In this document: piece after piece, positions 24,412 through 32,571 of the stretch
How positions within the stretch are numbered: position 1 is the first letter of the stretch
Layout of the letters: each line of letters starts with the position of its first letter
Source: DASYFG01 sp036498565
GTDB lineage: Bacteria > Bacillota > Bacilli > Lactobacillales > Lactobacillaceae
Direction of reading: 5' to 3'
NCBI GenBank assembly: GCA_036498565.1
Contig: DASYFG010000004.1
Coordinates: 62,001 to 126,000 of the forward strand
DNA length: 64,000 nt
Translations under genes and position numbers: made by a program
The notes under the pieces: generated by a model
Told to the model about the DNA's origin: nothing
Seen by the model: only the letters and a program-made list of their open reading frames with translations
Databases searched by the model: none

Positions 24412-25056
24412 ATGTACGAAAAGCAAATTATTAACAATCTCCAAGACATCATCGCGCAACGCAGTATGTGGTGGGCGGTTCAAATGGAACAGTCGCCGGA
24501 CAATACGGCGTTGACGTGGGAAATTTTGACAGAAGAAAAAGAGCCGATTACAGCCGGTCGTTTGGCGGAAGAATTAGATATTAAGCCATCGTCGGTCACA
24601 CAAATCGTCAAAAAGCTCGAAGAAGAAGGTATGGTGCGCCGCGTTAAAAGTGAAGTTGATGCGCGAGTGACCTACATTGAATTAACCGACGCGGGCAAAC
24701 AAGCCGCCCAAGAGCGGGCGACGTTTGGCAATAGCTTGTTAAAAGAAATTTTCACGCCACTTGATAGTGAAGAACGCGCGCAACTCAATGATTTATTGAA
24801 CAAACTCAACGATCACATGGCCAGCGATGCGTTCAAAGATAAGTTGAGCGAGCTTTTTATCAATGATAAGAAGTGGGAAAAATTTGAAAAAGTGGATCGC
24901 AAGATTCAGCAAGCGCGCGAACACATGATGCAACAGGCTGATATGTGGCAGGCGATGCAACAACATCGCGATCCATTTAAGCAAATGGATCGCCGCACGC
25001 GTCACGAGATGCAACAAGAATTACACAAACAATGGCGTAATCGCCGGGAGGAATAA
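24412..25056 (+). CDS. MarR-family regulator with a long C-terminal extension
   Basis: 214 residues; MarR proteins are usually 140-160. The winged HTH is clear (ITAGRLAEELDIKPSSVTQIVKKLEEEGMVRRVKSEVDARVTYIELTDAGKQ). The last 65 residues are an unusual Met/Gln/His/Arg-rich helical tail (REHMMQQADMWQAMQQHRDPFKQMDRRTRHEM) that I cannot assign. One base separates its stop from the ABC exporter start, and two dyads sit in the promoter, so it most likely represses the pair and releases on binding an exported drug. Confidence 0.9.
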   Translation: MYEKQIINNLQDIIAQRSMWWAVQMEQSPDNTALTWEILTEEKEPITAGRLAEELDIKPSSVTQIVKKLEEEGMVRRVKSEVDARVTYIELTDAGKQAAQERATFGNSLLKEIFTPLDSEERAQLNDLLNKLNDHMASDAFKDKLSELFINDKKWEKFEKVDRKIQQAREHMMQQADMWQAMQQHRDPFKQMDRRTRHEMQQELHKQWRNRREE

Positions 25057-25057
25057 G

Positions 25058-26803
25058 ATGCGACCAGAACAACCACGCGGCGAGGTGGCCGCTTTTAAAT
25101 TAACCGATTTCGTGAAGTTGATTTCATCGACCAAACCGCGCTATTTATTATTGATTATCGGGGTGATTTTGGGCGTAACGGCGACCTTAATCCAATTATC
25201 TGTGCCAAAAGTCGCCGCTTCATTGGTGAATCATTTCAGTACACACTTGGATTACGGGTTGCTGATTGAAGTGATTGGCTTATTCATCGGGGGTGCCGTG
25301 ATTAGCATGGCGAGTGGCGCGATTTTAGGCGTGTTTGGAGAAAATGTTGTCGCCAATTTACGGGAAAAAGTTTGGCGCCAATTGATTGCCTTACGCGTGA
25401 AATACTTTGATGAAGTGAAGGCGGGCGAGATGAGTTCGCGTTTGTCAAACGACACCACACAGGTCAAAGACTTGTTGGCGTCAACCTTTCCGCGCACGTT
25501 ATCAAGTATTTTGACGTTGGCCGGCTCGATCATTATGATGGTCACGATGGACTGGCATATGACTGTGGCGATGGTGATTGTTGTGCCAATCGCGATGATT
25601 TTCATCATTCCTTTGTCAAAATTCGGCCGTTCAATTGGCCACCAACGGCAAGAAGCTTTGGCGGCGTTCAGCGGTAATGCCAGTGAAACATTGTCGGAAA
25701 TTCGTTTGGTGAAAACCTCAAACGCCGAAGAGCAAGCCAACGAAAAAGCTGGTCAAGAAATCCACGCGTTGTATCGCGTTGGTTTGAAAGAAGCCGTTTT
25801 TGATGCTGCTTCTGGACCGATTTTCTTTGTTTTGTTGATGGGCACGATTTTTGGATTGTTGGCGTACGGCATGCACCGCGTCGCCACTGGTCAAATGCCA
25901 ATCGGTACCCTTTTGTCATTTTTGATGTACATGTTAAACTTCATGACGGCCGTACCGATGATCGCGACTTTGTTCACAGAAATGGCCAAAGCGGCCGGTT
26001 CGACGGGGCGTATTCGGGATTTGTTGTTGGAACCAACCGAAGATTTCACTTCTGGTACAAACGTTGATGTGACAGGCAAAACACTGTCGATGCAACACGT
26101 TGATTTTGGTTATGGCGAAGATTTGATTTTGCGCGATGTGAATTTTGAAACGCAGCCGGGAACGGTTGTGGCGTTTGCGGGGCCATCGGGTGGTGGAAAA
26201 TCCACAATTTTTTCTTTGTTAGAACGCTTCTACGAACCAACGACCGGCGCAATCAAAATAGGTGACCAAACGATTCAAAGTGTGAATTTGTCAGATTGGC
26301 GCCGTCAAATTGGGTTTGTGTCACAAGATTCAGCGATTATGGCTGGGACAATTCGAGATAATTTGACGTACGGTTTGCCGGGTGAATTTAGCGATGAACA
26401 GCTATGGCATGTTTTGGATTTAGCCTTTGCCAAAGGCTTTGTGACGGCAATGAAAGAGGGTTTGGACACGCAAGTTGGGGAACGCGGTGTCAAAGTTTCT
26501 GGGGGACAGCGGCAACGTTTGGCGATTGCGCGCGCTTTCTTGCGTGATCCAAAGATTTTGATGCTGGACGAAGCAACCGCTTCGCTGGATTCAGAATCTG
26601 AAATGATGGTGCAAAAAGCATTGGAGCAATTGATGAAAAACCGCACCACGCTGGTGATCGCGCATCGTTTGAGCACAATTGTCGATGCAGATCAGATTTA
26701 CTTTATTGAAAAAGGGCACGTCAGCGGCCACGGCACGCACCGTGAATTGTTGACAGAACATGCTTTGTATCAAGAATATGTCGCAACTCAGTTTAAGAAT
26801 TAA
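25058..26803 (+). CDS. ABC multidrug exporter (half-transporter, LmrA/BmrA type)
   Basis: 581 residues. A six-helix type IV exporter membrane domain (about 20-320) is followed by the ATPase: Walker A GPSGGGKST, Q-loop FVSQDSAIMAGTIRDNL, signature VSGGQRQRLAIARAF, Walker B ILMLDEATASLDSES and H-loop AHRLST. It would act as a homodimer in the membrane. Co-transcription with a MarR regulator points to drug or peptide export. Confidence 0.93.
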   Translation: MRPEQPRGEVAAFKLTDFVKLISSTKPRYLLLIIGVILGVTATLIQLSVPKVAASLVNHFSTHLDYGLLIEVIGLFIGGAVISMASGAILGVFGENVVANLREKVWRQLIALRVKYFDEVKAGEMSSRLSNDTTQVKDLLASTFPRTLSSILTLAGSIIMMVTMDWHMTVAMVIVVPIAMIFIIPLSKFGRSIGHQRQEALAAFSGNASETLSEIRLVKTSNAEEQANEKAGQEIHALYRVGLKEAVFDAASGPIFFVLLMGTIFGLLAYGMHRVATGQMPIGTLLSFLMYMLNFMTAVPMIATLFTEMAKAAGSTGRIRDLLLEPTEDFTSGTNVDVTGKTLSMQHVDFGYGEDLILRDVNFETQPGTVVAFAGPSGGGKSTIFSLLERFYEPTTGAIKIGDQTIQSVNLSDWRRQIGFVSQDSAIMAGTIRDNLTYGLPGEFSDEQLWHVLDLAFAKGFVTAMKEGLDTQVGERGVKVSGGQRQRLAIARAFLRDPKILMLDEATASLDSESEMMVQKALEQLMKNRTTLVIAHRLSTIVDADQIYFIEKGHVSGHGTHRELLTEHALYQEYVATQFKN

Positions 26804-26807
26804 GTTG

Positions 26808-26838
26808 AAAAAAGCACGCTCTAACAGCGTGCTTTTTT
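26808..26838 (+). terminator. Intrinsic terminator after the MarR-ABC operon
   Basis: GCACGCT-CTAAC-AGCGTGC with flanking A and T runs. Positions 26814-26838 are identical to 27851-27875. Confidence 0.88.
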
Positions 26839-26873
26839 CAACGACATATTTTTCATGAATTATTCATAATGAC

Positions 26874-26904
26874 TTGACCTGGAGTGGACTCCAGGTACTA
26901 AAAT
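26874..26904 (+). promoter_or_regulatory. MerR-type promoter/operator
   Basis: TTGACC (26874-26879) and TAAAAT (26899-26904) are 19 bp apart, with the dyad CCTGGAGT-GG-ACTCCAGG (26878-26895) in the spacer. The dyad resembles operators of multidrug-sensing MerR proteins. Confidence 0.88.
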
Positions 26905-26935
26905 AAAGATATTAATTAAAAAAGGAGGTGCAACT

Positions 26936-27325
26936 ATGACGCTACAAATCAAAGAAGTCACCGAATTAACGGGATTATCAATTGATACGATTCGTTACTA
27001 TGAACGCATTGGAATTGTGATGCCGATTGACCGCCAAGAAAACGGTGTGCGTGACTTTAGTCCACGGACTATTCGACAATTGCTATTTGCTAAAAGAATG
27101 CGTGAGGCAGGTCTATCAATTGAAGCGTTAAAAGAATATATTGATTTATTAACTGAAGACGACGATAGAACCATTCCGGCGCGAAAAACGTTACTGACGG
27201 ACGAAGCAGATAGGCTTGAAACTAAGGTTAACAACTTACAAGAAACACTAAAAGAATTACGGCATAAAGTTGAGATTTACGAGACGCATATGCGTATGAG
27301 TGAAAAGCAATTTATTGAAGATTAA
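26936..27325 (+). CDS. MerR-family transcriptional regulator
   Basis: 129 residues. The HTH is LQIKEVTELTGLSIDTIRYYERIGIVMP, followed by RDFSPRTIRQLLFAKRMREAGLSIEAL and a coiled-coil C-terminus. No metal-binding cysteines are present. AAGGAGG precedes the ATG. It is preceded by its own MerR-type operator and followed by a DUF2255 gene 87 bases on; the two lie between identical terminators. Confidence 0.92.
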   Translation: MTLQIKEVTELTGLSIDTIRYYERIGIVMPIDRQENGVRDFSPRTIRQLLFAKRMREAGLSIEALKEYIDLLTEDDDRTIPARKTLLTDEADRLETKVNNLQETLKELRHKVEIYETHMRMSEKQFIED

Positions 27326-27412
27326 ATGGACATGACATGCAGTACACAACGCTAAATCTCGTTTTATACGCTAGTAAAATTTGGATGTGACCTATTGGTC
27401 AGGAGGTTTAAA

Positions 27413-27781
27413 ATGACGTGGTCTAAAGAACAAGTAGCTTATTTTGATCAACATGATGATTTACACATTGCGCCTTTTCGGGCTAATGGTATAGCTGGAA
27501 CACCGACATGGATTTGGTCAGTTGTTGCAGATGACCGGTTGTTTGTTCGCGCTTATAATGGCGTTCATTCATCATGGTATCAAAGCGCTTTGGCACAAAA
27601 AGCAGGTATTATTGTCAGTCACGACGAACAATTTTCAGTTCGTTTCAAACATGAAACCAATGAAACAATACTTGAAAAAATTGATGTGGCGTATGAGCAC
27701 AAGTATGGACCAAGCCCTTATGTACAAGCAATCATCTCACCCAAATCACGGGTGACGACAATTGAAATTTTATTGGACTAG
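27413..27781 (+). CDS. DUF2255 family protein
   Basis: 122 residues from ATG 27413, preceded by AGGAGG. It carries the DUF2255 pattern DDLHIAPFRANGIAGTPTWIWSVVADDRLFVRAYNG-x-x-S-x-WYQSA, which recalls split-barrel flavin-binding proteins of the pyridoxamine-oxidase kind. No activity is established for the family. It is probably under the MerR regulator directly upstream, and has lower GC than the transporter genes around it. Confidence 0.85.
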   Translation: MTWSKEQVAYFDQHDDLHIAPFRANGIAGTPTWIWSVVADDRLFVRAYNGVHSSWYQSALAQKAGIIVSHDEQFSVRFKHETNETILEKIDVAYEHKYGPSPYVQAIISPKSRVTTIEILLD

Positions 27782-27846
27782 GGGAAAGGCATTTTAGATG
27801 TGTTCGCCCAATCTAATTGTTTGGTAATTTGATAAAATAATTGACA

Positions 27847-27876
27847 AAATGCACGCTCTAACAGCGTGCTTTTTTA
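27847..27876 (+). terminator. Intrinsic terminator after the DUF2255 gene
   Basis: The same GCACGCT-CTAAC-AGCGTGC hairpin and T run as at 26814-26838. Confidence 0.88.
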
Positions 27877-27901
27877 TTACGAAAATTTCATGAAAAAACA
27901 G

Positions 27902-27991
27902 TTGAAAATTCGATGAAAGCGCGTAATATAGTCCTATGTTAAGAATGACACAAAAAAGGAGAGCGGAGCGCAAGCTCCTATCACACACATG
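27902..27991 (+). promoter_or_regulatory. kup promoter and hairpin-spaced ribosome site
   Basis: A possible promoter is TTGAAA (27902-27907), 16 bp, TAATAT (27924-27929). AAGGAG (27956-27961) lies 27 bases before ATG 27989. GGAGC (27965-27969) and GCTCC (27974-27978) form a hairpin with a GCAA tetraloop between them. Alternatively AGGAG of the ribosome site itself can pair with CTCCT (27975-27979), so the two folds exclude each other. Confidence 0.55.
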
Positions 27992-30016
27992 TTAGCAGAA
28001 AAAATGCAGCGTCGATCTTTTGCAGGGATGCTGATTGCCGTCGGAATTGTTTATGGCGATATCGGGACATCACCTTTGTACACCATGTCAGCCATTATGC
28101 ACAGCGCTGGCAAAATGGGGAACGTGACGCCTGATTACATTATCGGGGCGGTGTCTTTGGTATTTTGGACGTTGATGCTAATTACGACGATTAAGTACGT
28201 ATCGATTGCTTTGCGGGCGGATAACCATGGTGAAGGTGGAATTTTTTCTTTGTACGCGCGCGTTCGTCATAGTGCCGGCAAATGGTTGATTATTCCTGCT
28301 TTGATTGGTGGCGCGGCTTTGCTAGCGGATGGGACTTTGACGCCGGCGGTGACGGTCACCACGGCAATTGAAGGGCTGAAAGGTGTGTCGTTTTTCCCTG
28401 ATGATCAACAAGTGGTTTTGTGGGTTGTGACCGTGATTATCGCACTGATTTTCCTTGCGCAACGTTTGGGAACGGCGAAAATTGGTCGGGCGTTTGGACC
28501 GATTATGTTAGTGTGGTTTGGCTTTATTGGATTGGCTGGTTTGTTGAATTTGGTCGGTTCAGGTCATTATGAAATTTTGAAAGCTTTGTCGCCTTGGTAT
28601 GCGTTAAAAGTGTTGGTCAGCCCGGAAAATCCCGTCGGTTTATTCATTTTGGGCAGTGTGTTCTTGGCGACTACGGGAGCGGAAGCTTTGTATTCGGACA
28701 TGGGACACGTTGGTAAACACAACATTTATGCGACTTGGCCGTTTGTTTATACGATGTTGGCGTTGAGTTATTTTGGGCAAGGCGCATGGGTTTTGGCCAA
28801 TTATCAAAATCCTGCAATGGCGCATTTGACGGAAGTGAATCCGTTTTATGACATGTTGGGGCAAGATTGGCGTTTGTTTGGGATTATTATTGCCACGATT
28901 GCGGCAATTATCGCTTCACAAGCATTGATTACTGGGGCGTTTACGCTGGTTAACGAAGCAATCGGTTTGAAATTATTGCCACGTTTGCGCATTATTTATC
29001 CCACAACCGTCCGCAGTCAAATGTATATTCGCACTGTCAATTGGATGCTGGGCGCGTCAACTTTGTTTAGTGTGTGGCTGTTCCGGACGTCGAGCAACAT
29101 GGAAGGCGCGTATAGCTTGCCGATTACCGTGACGATGCTGATGACGACGATTTTGTTGACGGCGTTTGTGGCTAAAGAAGCCAATCGTTGGTGGGCTACC
29201 TTGCTGTTGATTGTCTTTGGTAGCATTGAATTTGTCTTCTTTATTGGTAGTTTGGGCAAGTTCTTGAACGGTGGTTTCTTTACGGCGATGCTGATGTTGG
29301 CTTTGCTGGTGCTGATGGCCGTTTGGCATTTTGGGAACAAATACCGCGAGCGGATTGGCAGTCAGGACGCGCACGTTTCGTTGCGTGATTTCCGCAAACA
29401 ATTGGTGGCGTTGAGTCAAGATGAAAGCGAGCCAATTTATGCCACGAACTTGATTTATTTGACGAAAATGTACGCCAATTATGAAATTAAGCGCTTGGTA
29501 TTGTATTCGATTTTGGATCGACGCCCAAAGCGGGCGCAGGTTTACTGGTTCGTGAATGTCAAAGAAACCGATAATCCGTACGAAAAACGGTACAGCGTGG
29601 ATATGATGGGCACGCGAAACGTGGCGTACGTGACGTTGTATTTGGGCTTTCGACAAGATCAAAACATCAGTCGCTATTTGCACCAAATCGTGCGTGATTT
29701 GATTCAAGAGGGCGCAATCGATCCGCAATATCCAAAATACACGGCCAATAAACTGCGACACATCGGTGATTTCAAATACGTTTTGATGCAAAGTAAAATC
29801 ATCGACGTGAACATGATTCCGCAATTAACGGGCTGGCAGCGGTTGGTGATTGGCGGTCGGATTTGGTTGGAAAATCATGCCACGACGCCGAGCGTTTGGT
29901 ATGGTTTGGAATTTAGTGAGGTAACCGAAGAAACGGTGCCGTTCATGCTAGATTTCAAGCAACGCGCGCCAATTCAAGCCACGACGATTAAAAATACAAT
30001 TGGGAAGAAAAGCTGA
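27989..30016 (+). CDS. kup: Potassium uptake protein Kup
   Basis: 675 residues, typical of KUP/HAK/KT transporters. The N-terminal hallmark GIVYGDIGTSPLYTM lies at about residues 20-34, followed by about 12 membrane helices to residue 450 and a cytoplasmic C-terminal domain. It imports K+ with protons. It is the sole gene of its transcript and its translation start is preceded by the hairpin-spaced ribosome site. No c-di-AMP riboswitch signature was seen in the short leader. Confidence 0.96.
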   Translation: MLAEKMQRRSFAGMLIAVGIVYGDIGTSPLYTMSAIMHSAGKMGNVTPDYIIGAVSLVFWTLMLITTIKYVSIALRADNHGEGGIFSLYARVRHSAGKWLIIPALIGGAALLADGTLTPAVTVTTAIEGLKGVSFFPDDQQVVLWVVTVIIALIFLAQRLGTAKIGRAFGPIMLVWFGFIGLAGLLNLVGSGHYEILKALSPWYALKVLVSPENPVGLFILGSVFLATTGAEALYSDMGHVGKHNIYATWPFVYTMLALSYFGQGAWVLANYQNPAMAHLTEVNPFYDMLGQDWRLFGIIIATIAAIIASQALITGAFTLVNEAIGLKLLPRLRIIYPTTVRSQMYIRTVNWMLGASTLFSVWLFRTSSNMEGAYSLPITVTMLMTTILLTAFVAKEANRWWATLLLIVFGSIEFVFFIGSLGKFLNGGFFTAMLMLALLVLMAVWHFGNKYRERIGSQDAHVSLRDFRKQLVALSQDESEPIYATNLIYLTKMYANYEIKRLVLYSILDRRPKRAQVYWFVNVKETDNPYEKRYSVDMMGTRNVAYVTLYLGFRQDQNISRYLHQIVRDLIQEGAIDPQYPKYTANKLRHIGDFKYVLMQSKIIDVNMIPQLTGWQRLVIGGRIWLENHATTPSVWYGLEFSEVTEETVPFMLDFKQRAPIQATTIKNTIGKKS

Positions 30017-30033
30017 CGACTGTCGGCTTTTTT
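30007..30033 (+). terminator. Intrinsic terminator after kup
   Basis: AAAAGCTGACGACTGTCGGCTTTTTT overlaps the stop codon; the next gene has a TATAAT at 30038-30043. Confidence 0.78.
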
Positions 30034-30064
30034 GTTTTATAATGGTAAAAAAGGAGTACGCGTG

Positions 30065-31831
30065 ATGGAAAAAACGTGGTTGTTACGTGGACAAACGGCG
30101 ATGAGCGCCGCTTATAGCACGTTGCCAGAATTTAATCCGATTCATCGCCCCAACGTGGCCCACGTCCAGCGCGTGCAAACGCGTTTGCAAGACCGCTATG
30201 GCGATTTAGTGTGGGATTTTTCTGACAAAATTGATGATCAATCGGCCGCGAAATTGCTCAAAGTTCGCCAACGCATCGCCAAACGCCCGCGGGTGCGGCG
30301 TGAAAATCGTGGTCAGACCAAGCTTGGTCAATTAGAGCGCGCCAAATTGGATTTGGCATGGCAGCAATTGGAAAAACAAGCGCTATTGAGTTTGAAAGAT
30401 GTCGCGCCGGTGGGGCATGAATTTGCGGTGTATCAAGCGCGCCAAAAGTTAATGCAGGCCGTTTATTTGCCGGGGACGGGGCATAAAAAAATTCAAACCC
30501 ACATTCAGCAATTAACAGATGCGGTGGTTGCAGCCCGGCAGATGCGCAAATCGTTGGTCATGATGGCGGAACCGTTGATGTTAGAAGCCGTTGAAAAAGG
30601 CGGTGTGGTCGCGCATTTGGCAAAGTTAATGGCGGTTCATTTGCGACAACCATCGGCCAATTTGATGATCCAATTACATGTGGCGGTATTGGAGCGCGCT
30701 TTGCGTGATGCGGAATTTGCCCAGAGTGATCATTTAGCGGTGGTGGCGGATTTAGAGTTGATTGATTTTCCGCATGATGCGCAGTTGCAAAGTTTATTGA
30801 GTTTATTTTGGCAGCAATTAACGGATTTACAGACGCCACTGCCCACGCTGATTGCCACACGTCAGCAGTTAATGGCGGTCATTCGTAAAAGTCGCGCGCG
30901 CTTGCAAGCTTTGCAAGGCGATTTGCGTGAAATTTTACAAAAAAGCCGCCAAATGTTAATCGCTAACGAACCGGCCGTGATTGGGGCGCAGCACATTATG
31001 CAAACGGTCGTGGACGATGATGACTTTGAAGTGCAACAATTGCAAGCATCACGCGATTGGTTTTTGGCTTTTTTAGATGAAGAAGCGCAGTTGCGCGAAG
31101 ACGCTTTGCAAATGGCGCAACGATCCGTCAGCGAAGCGCGTCAAGCCGCACAAAATGATGTAATCGCGGAAAAAACCATTGTGCTCGATAATTTATTAGC
31201 CGAACGCAAAGCAACCACGCGTGATTTGTTGGCGGCGAGCCAGGATTTGCAACAAGCCATTCAGCAATTATCGGCCGCGCAAAAAGCAATTTTAAAAGCG
31301 GCGTACAAAGCCTTAGAAGACGGTCAAATCATTGCCAACGAACCAAATATTCAATCCGACATCGCGCAATTACGCGAAGCACTCAAACAACGTCCAATCG
31401 CCTTTGACGAAATCGCGTCGTTAACAAAGTGGCTTGGCGAATCGGTGCGCAGCGAGTTGCTCATTCACGCGCGCGTTACCGCCAGTGCGGAAGATTTGAT
31501 GAACCAAATTCGCGCCAGCGCCGTTGCGCATGAAATTGTGTTAGAGCAGGGCGTGTTGGCGTTGCAACAATTGATTTTGCAACGCACCACATCACGTGCC
31601 ATTCAACGGACAATCCAGCGTTTGCGCCAAGATTTTACTGACGCCTTGACGGCACGACGCGGCGCAATTTTATTGGCCCGTTCAGTTTTGCAAACGACGG
31701 TGACGGCTGAATTACGTTGGAATGCGGATTTGGTCAAAGCGCGCCGTGAGTTACATCAACTTTTGGTGCAGTCTGATACGTTGACCGCGCATATTATTCG
31801 TTTGAGCAAACGGGTGATGGAAGTCGTTTAA
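30065..31831 (+). CDS. Large helical cytoplasmic protein of unknown function
   Basis: 588 residues with no membrane helix, signal peptide or cysteine. The composition is rich in Gln, Ala, Leu and Arg with long runs that should be helical or coiled coil, for example 280-330 (TRQQLMAVIRKSRARLQALQ) and 370-430 (QRSVSEARQAAQNDV). An acidic VVDDDDFEVQQ sits near 335. The N-terminus contains a basic patch RIAKRPRVRRENRGQTK. No catalytic motif is recognised; it loosely recalls TelA-like or septation-ring-type helical bundles, which is only an impression. AAGGAG at 30051-30056 supports ATG 30065. It lies between kup and a two-component system. Confidence 0.8.
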   Translation: MEKTWLLRGQTAMSAAYSTLPEFNPIHRPNVAHVQRVQTRLQDRYGDLVWDFSDKIDDQSAAKLLKVRQRIAKRPRVRRENRGQTKLGQLERAKLDLAWQQLEKQALLSLKDVAPVGHEFAVYQARQKLMQAVYLPGTGHKKIQTHIQQLTDAVVAARQMRKSLVMMAEPLMLEAVEKGGVVAHLAKLMAVHLRQPSANLMIQLHVAVLERALRDAEFAQSDHLAVVADLELIDFPHDAQLQSLLSLFWQQLTDLQTPLPTLIATRQQLMAVIRKSRARLQALQGDLREILQKSRQMLIANEPAVIGAQHIMQTVVDDDDFEVQQLQASRDWFLAFLDEEAQLREDALQMAQRSVSEARQAAQNDVIAEKTIVLDNLLAERKATTRDLLAASQDLQQAIQQLSAAQKAILKAAYKALEDGQIIANEPNIQSDIAQLREALKQRPIAFDEIASLTKWLGESVRSELLIHARVTASAEDLMNQIRASAVAHEIVLEQGVLALQQLILQRTTSRAIQRTIQRLRQDFTDALTARRGAILLARSVLQTTVTAELRWNADLVKARRELHQLLVQSDTLTAHIIRLSKRVMEVV

Positions 31832-31832
31832 T

Positions 31833-31874
31833 CTGAGAAATTCTCAGGTTTCTTTGGACAAAGCAGGCTATACT
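31833..31874 (+). promoter_or_regulatory. Response-regulator box 1 and promoter
   Basis: The palindrome CTGAGAAATTCTCAG (31833-31847) lies against the -35 position of a promoter with TATACT (31869-31874) and no good -35 hexamer, as expected for activation. A near-identical palindrome is at 33938-33952. Confidence 0.75.
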
Positions 31875-31893
31875 GTGAAGAGGAGAACGCACG

Positions 31894-32571
31894 ATGACAA
31901 CGATTTTATTAGTAGAAGATGAGGCACCTTTACGCAGCTATTTGACGCAAGAATTAACATTTGCCGATTATACGGTCATCAGCGCACCAGATGGCCCGAG
32001 CGCTTGGCAAATCAGTCATGAGCAAGTGGTGGATGTGATCTTATTAGATTGGATGTTGCCGGGACGTGATGGGTTGAGTTTGTTAAAAGCATGGCGCAAA
32101 GAGACGCAAGTGCCGATTATTTTTATGACCGCGCGTGATTATGTGAGTGACAAAGTGACCGCATTAGATTATGGTGCGGACGATTATATTACGAAACCCT
32201 TTGATATTGAAGAACTTTTGGCGCGCTTACGCGTCGTTTTGCGTCACCAACAATTGCCAACGGCCAATCAATTAACGGTCGGTGATTTGACGTTACATGT
32301 CAAAAGTTTATTAGTACAACGTGGCGATGAACAGGTCCAATTAACGCCACGCGAAGGTTTGTTGCTCAGCTTTTTCATGCAAAATGTGGGACAGATTTTT
32401 ACCCGTGATGAATTGCTGGATGAAGTTTGGCAAGATAATTATGATCGCCAACCAAATTTAGTCGACGTGTACGTGCGCTATTTGCGTCACAAAATTGACG
32501 AAAAAGATGCGCCGAGTCGCATTGAAACCTTGCGTGGCGTGGGCTATCGCTTTGTCGGGAGTCGCGTATGA
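31894..32571 (+). CDS. OmpR-family response regulator
   Basis: 225 residues. The receiver domain has the acidic pair in VEDE, the phosphoacceptor Asp52 in ILLDWMLPGRDG, Thr in FMTARD and Lys in ITKPFD. A C-terminal winged helix (about 130-225, LTPREGLLLSFFMQNVGQIFTRDELLDEVW, VDVYVRYLRHKID, RGVGYRF) binds DNA. It overlaps the kinase gene by four bases. It probably binds the CTGAGAA(A/T)TTCTCAG boxes before its own gene and before 34021. Confidence 0.95.
   Translation: MTTILLVEDEAPLRSYLTQELTFADYTVISAPDGPSAWQISHEQVVDVILLDWMLPGRDGLSLLKAWRKETQVPIIFMTARDYVSDKVTALDYGADDYITKPFDIEELLARLRVVLRHQQLPTANQLTVGDLTLHVKSLLVQRGDEQVQLTPREGLLLSFFMQNVGQIFTRDELLDEVWQDNYDRQPNLVDVYVRYLRHKIDEKDAPSRIETLRGVGYRFVGSRV

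Noticed and set aside
27782..27988. c-di-AMP (ydaO-type) riboswitch before kup
   Set aside because: The leader after the preceding terminator is only about 110 bases and lacks the conserved repeat structure; only the small hairpin near the start is seen.
29057..29824. 255-codon open frame on the minus strand inside kup
   Set aside because: Kup is certain on the plus strand; the antisense frame has His/Gln-rich composition typical of a shadow frame and no ribosome site.
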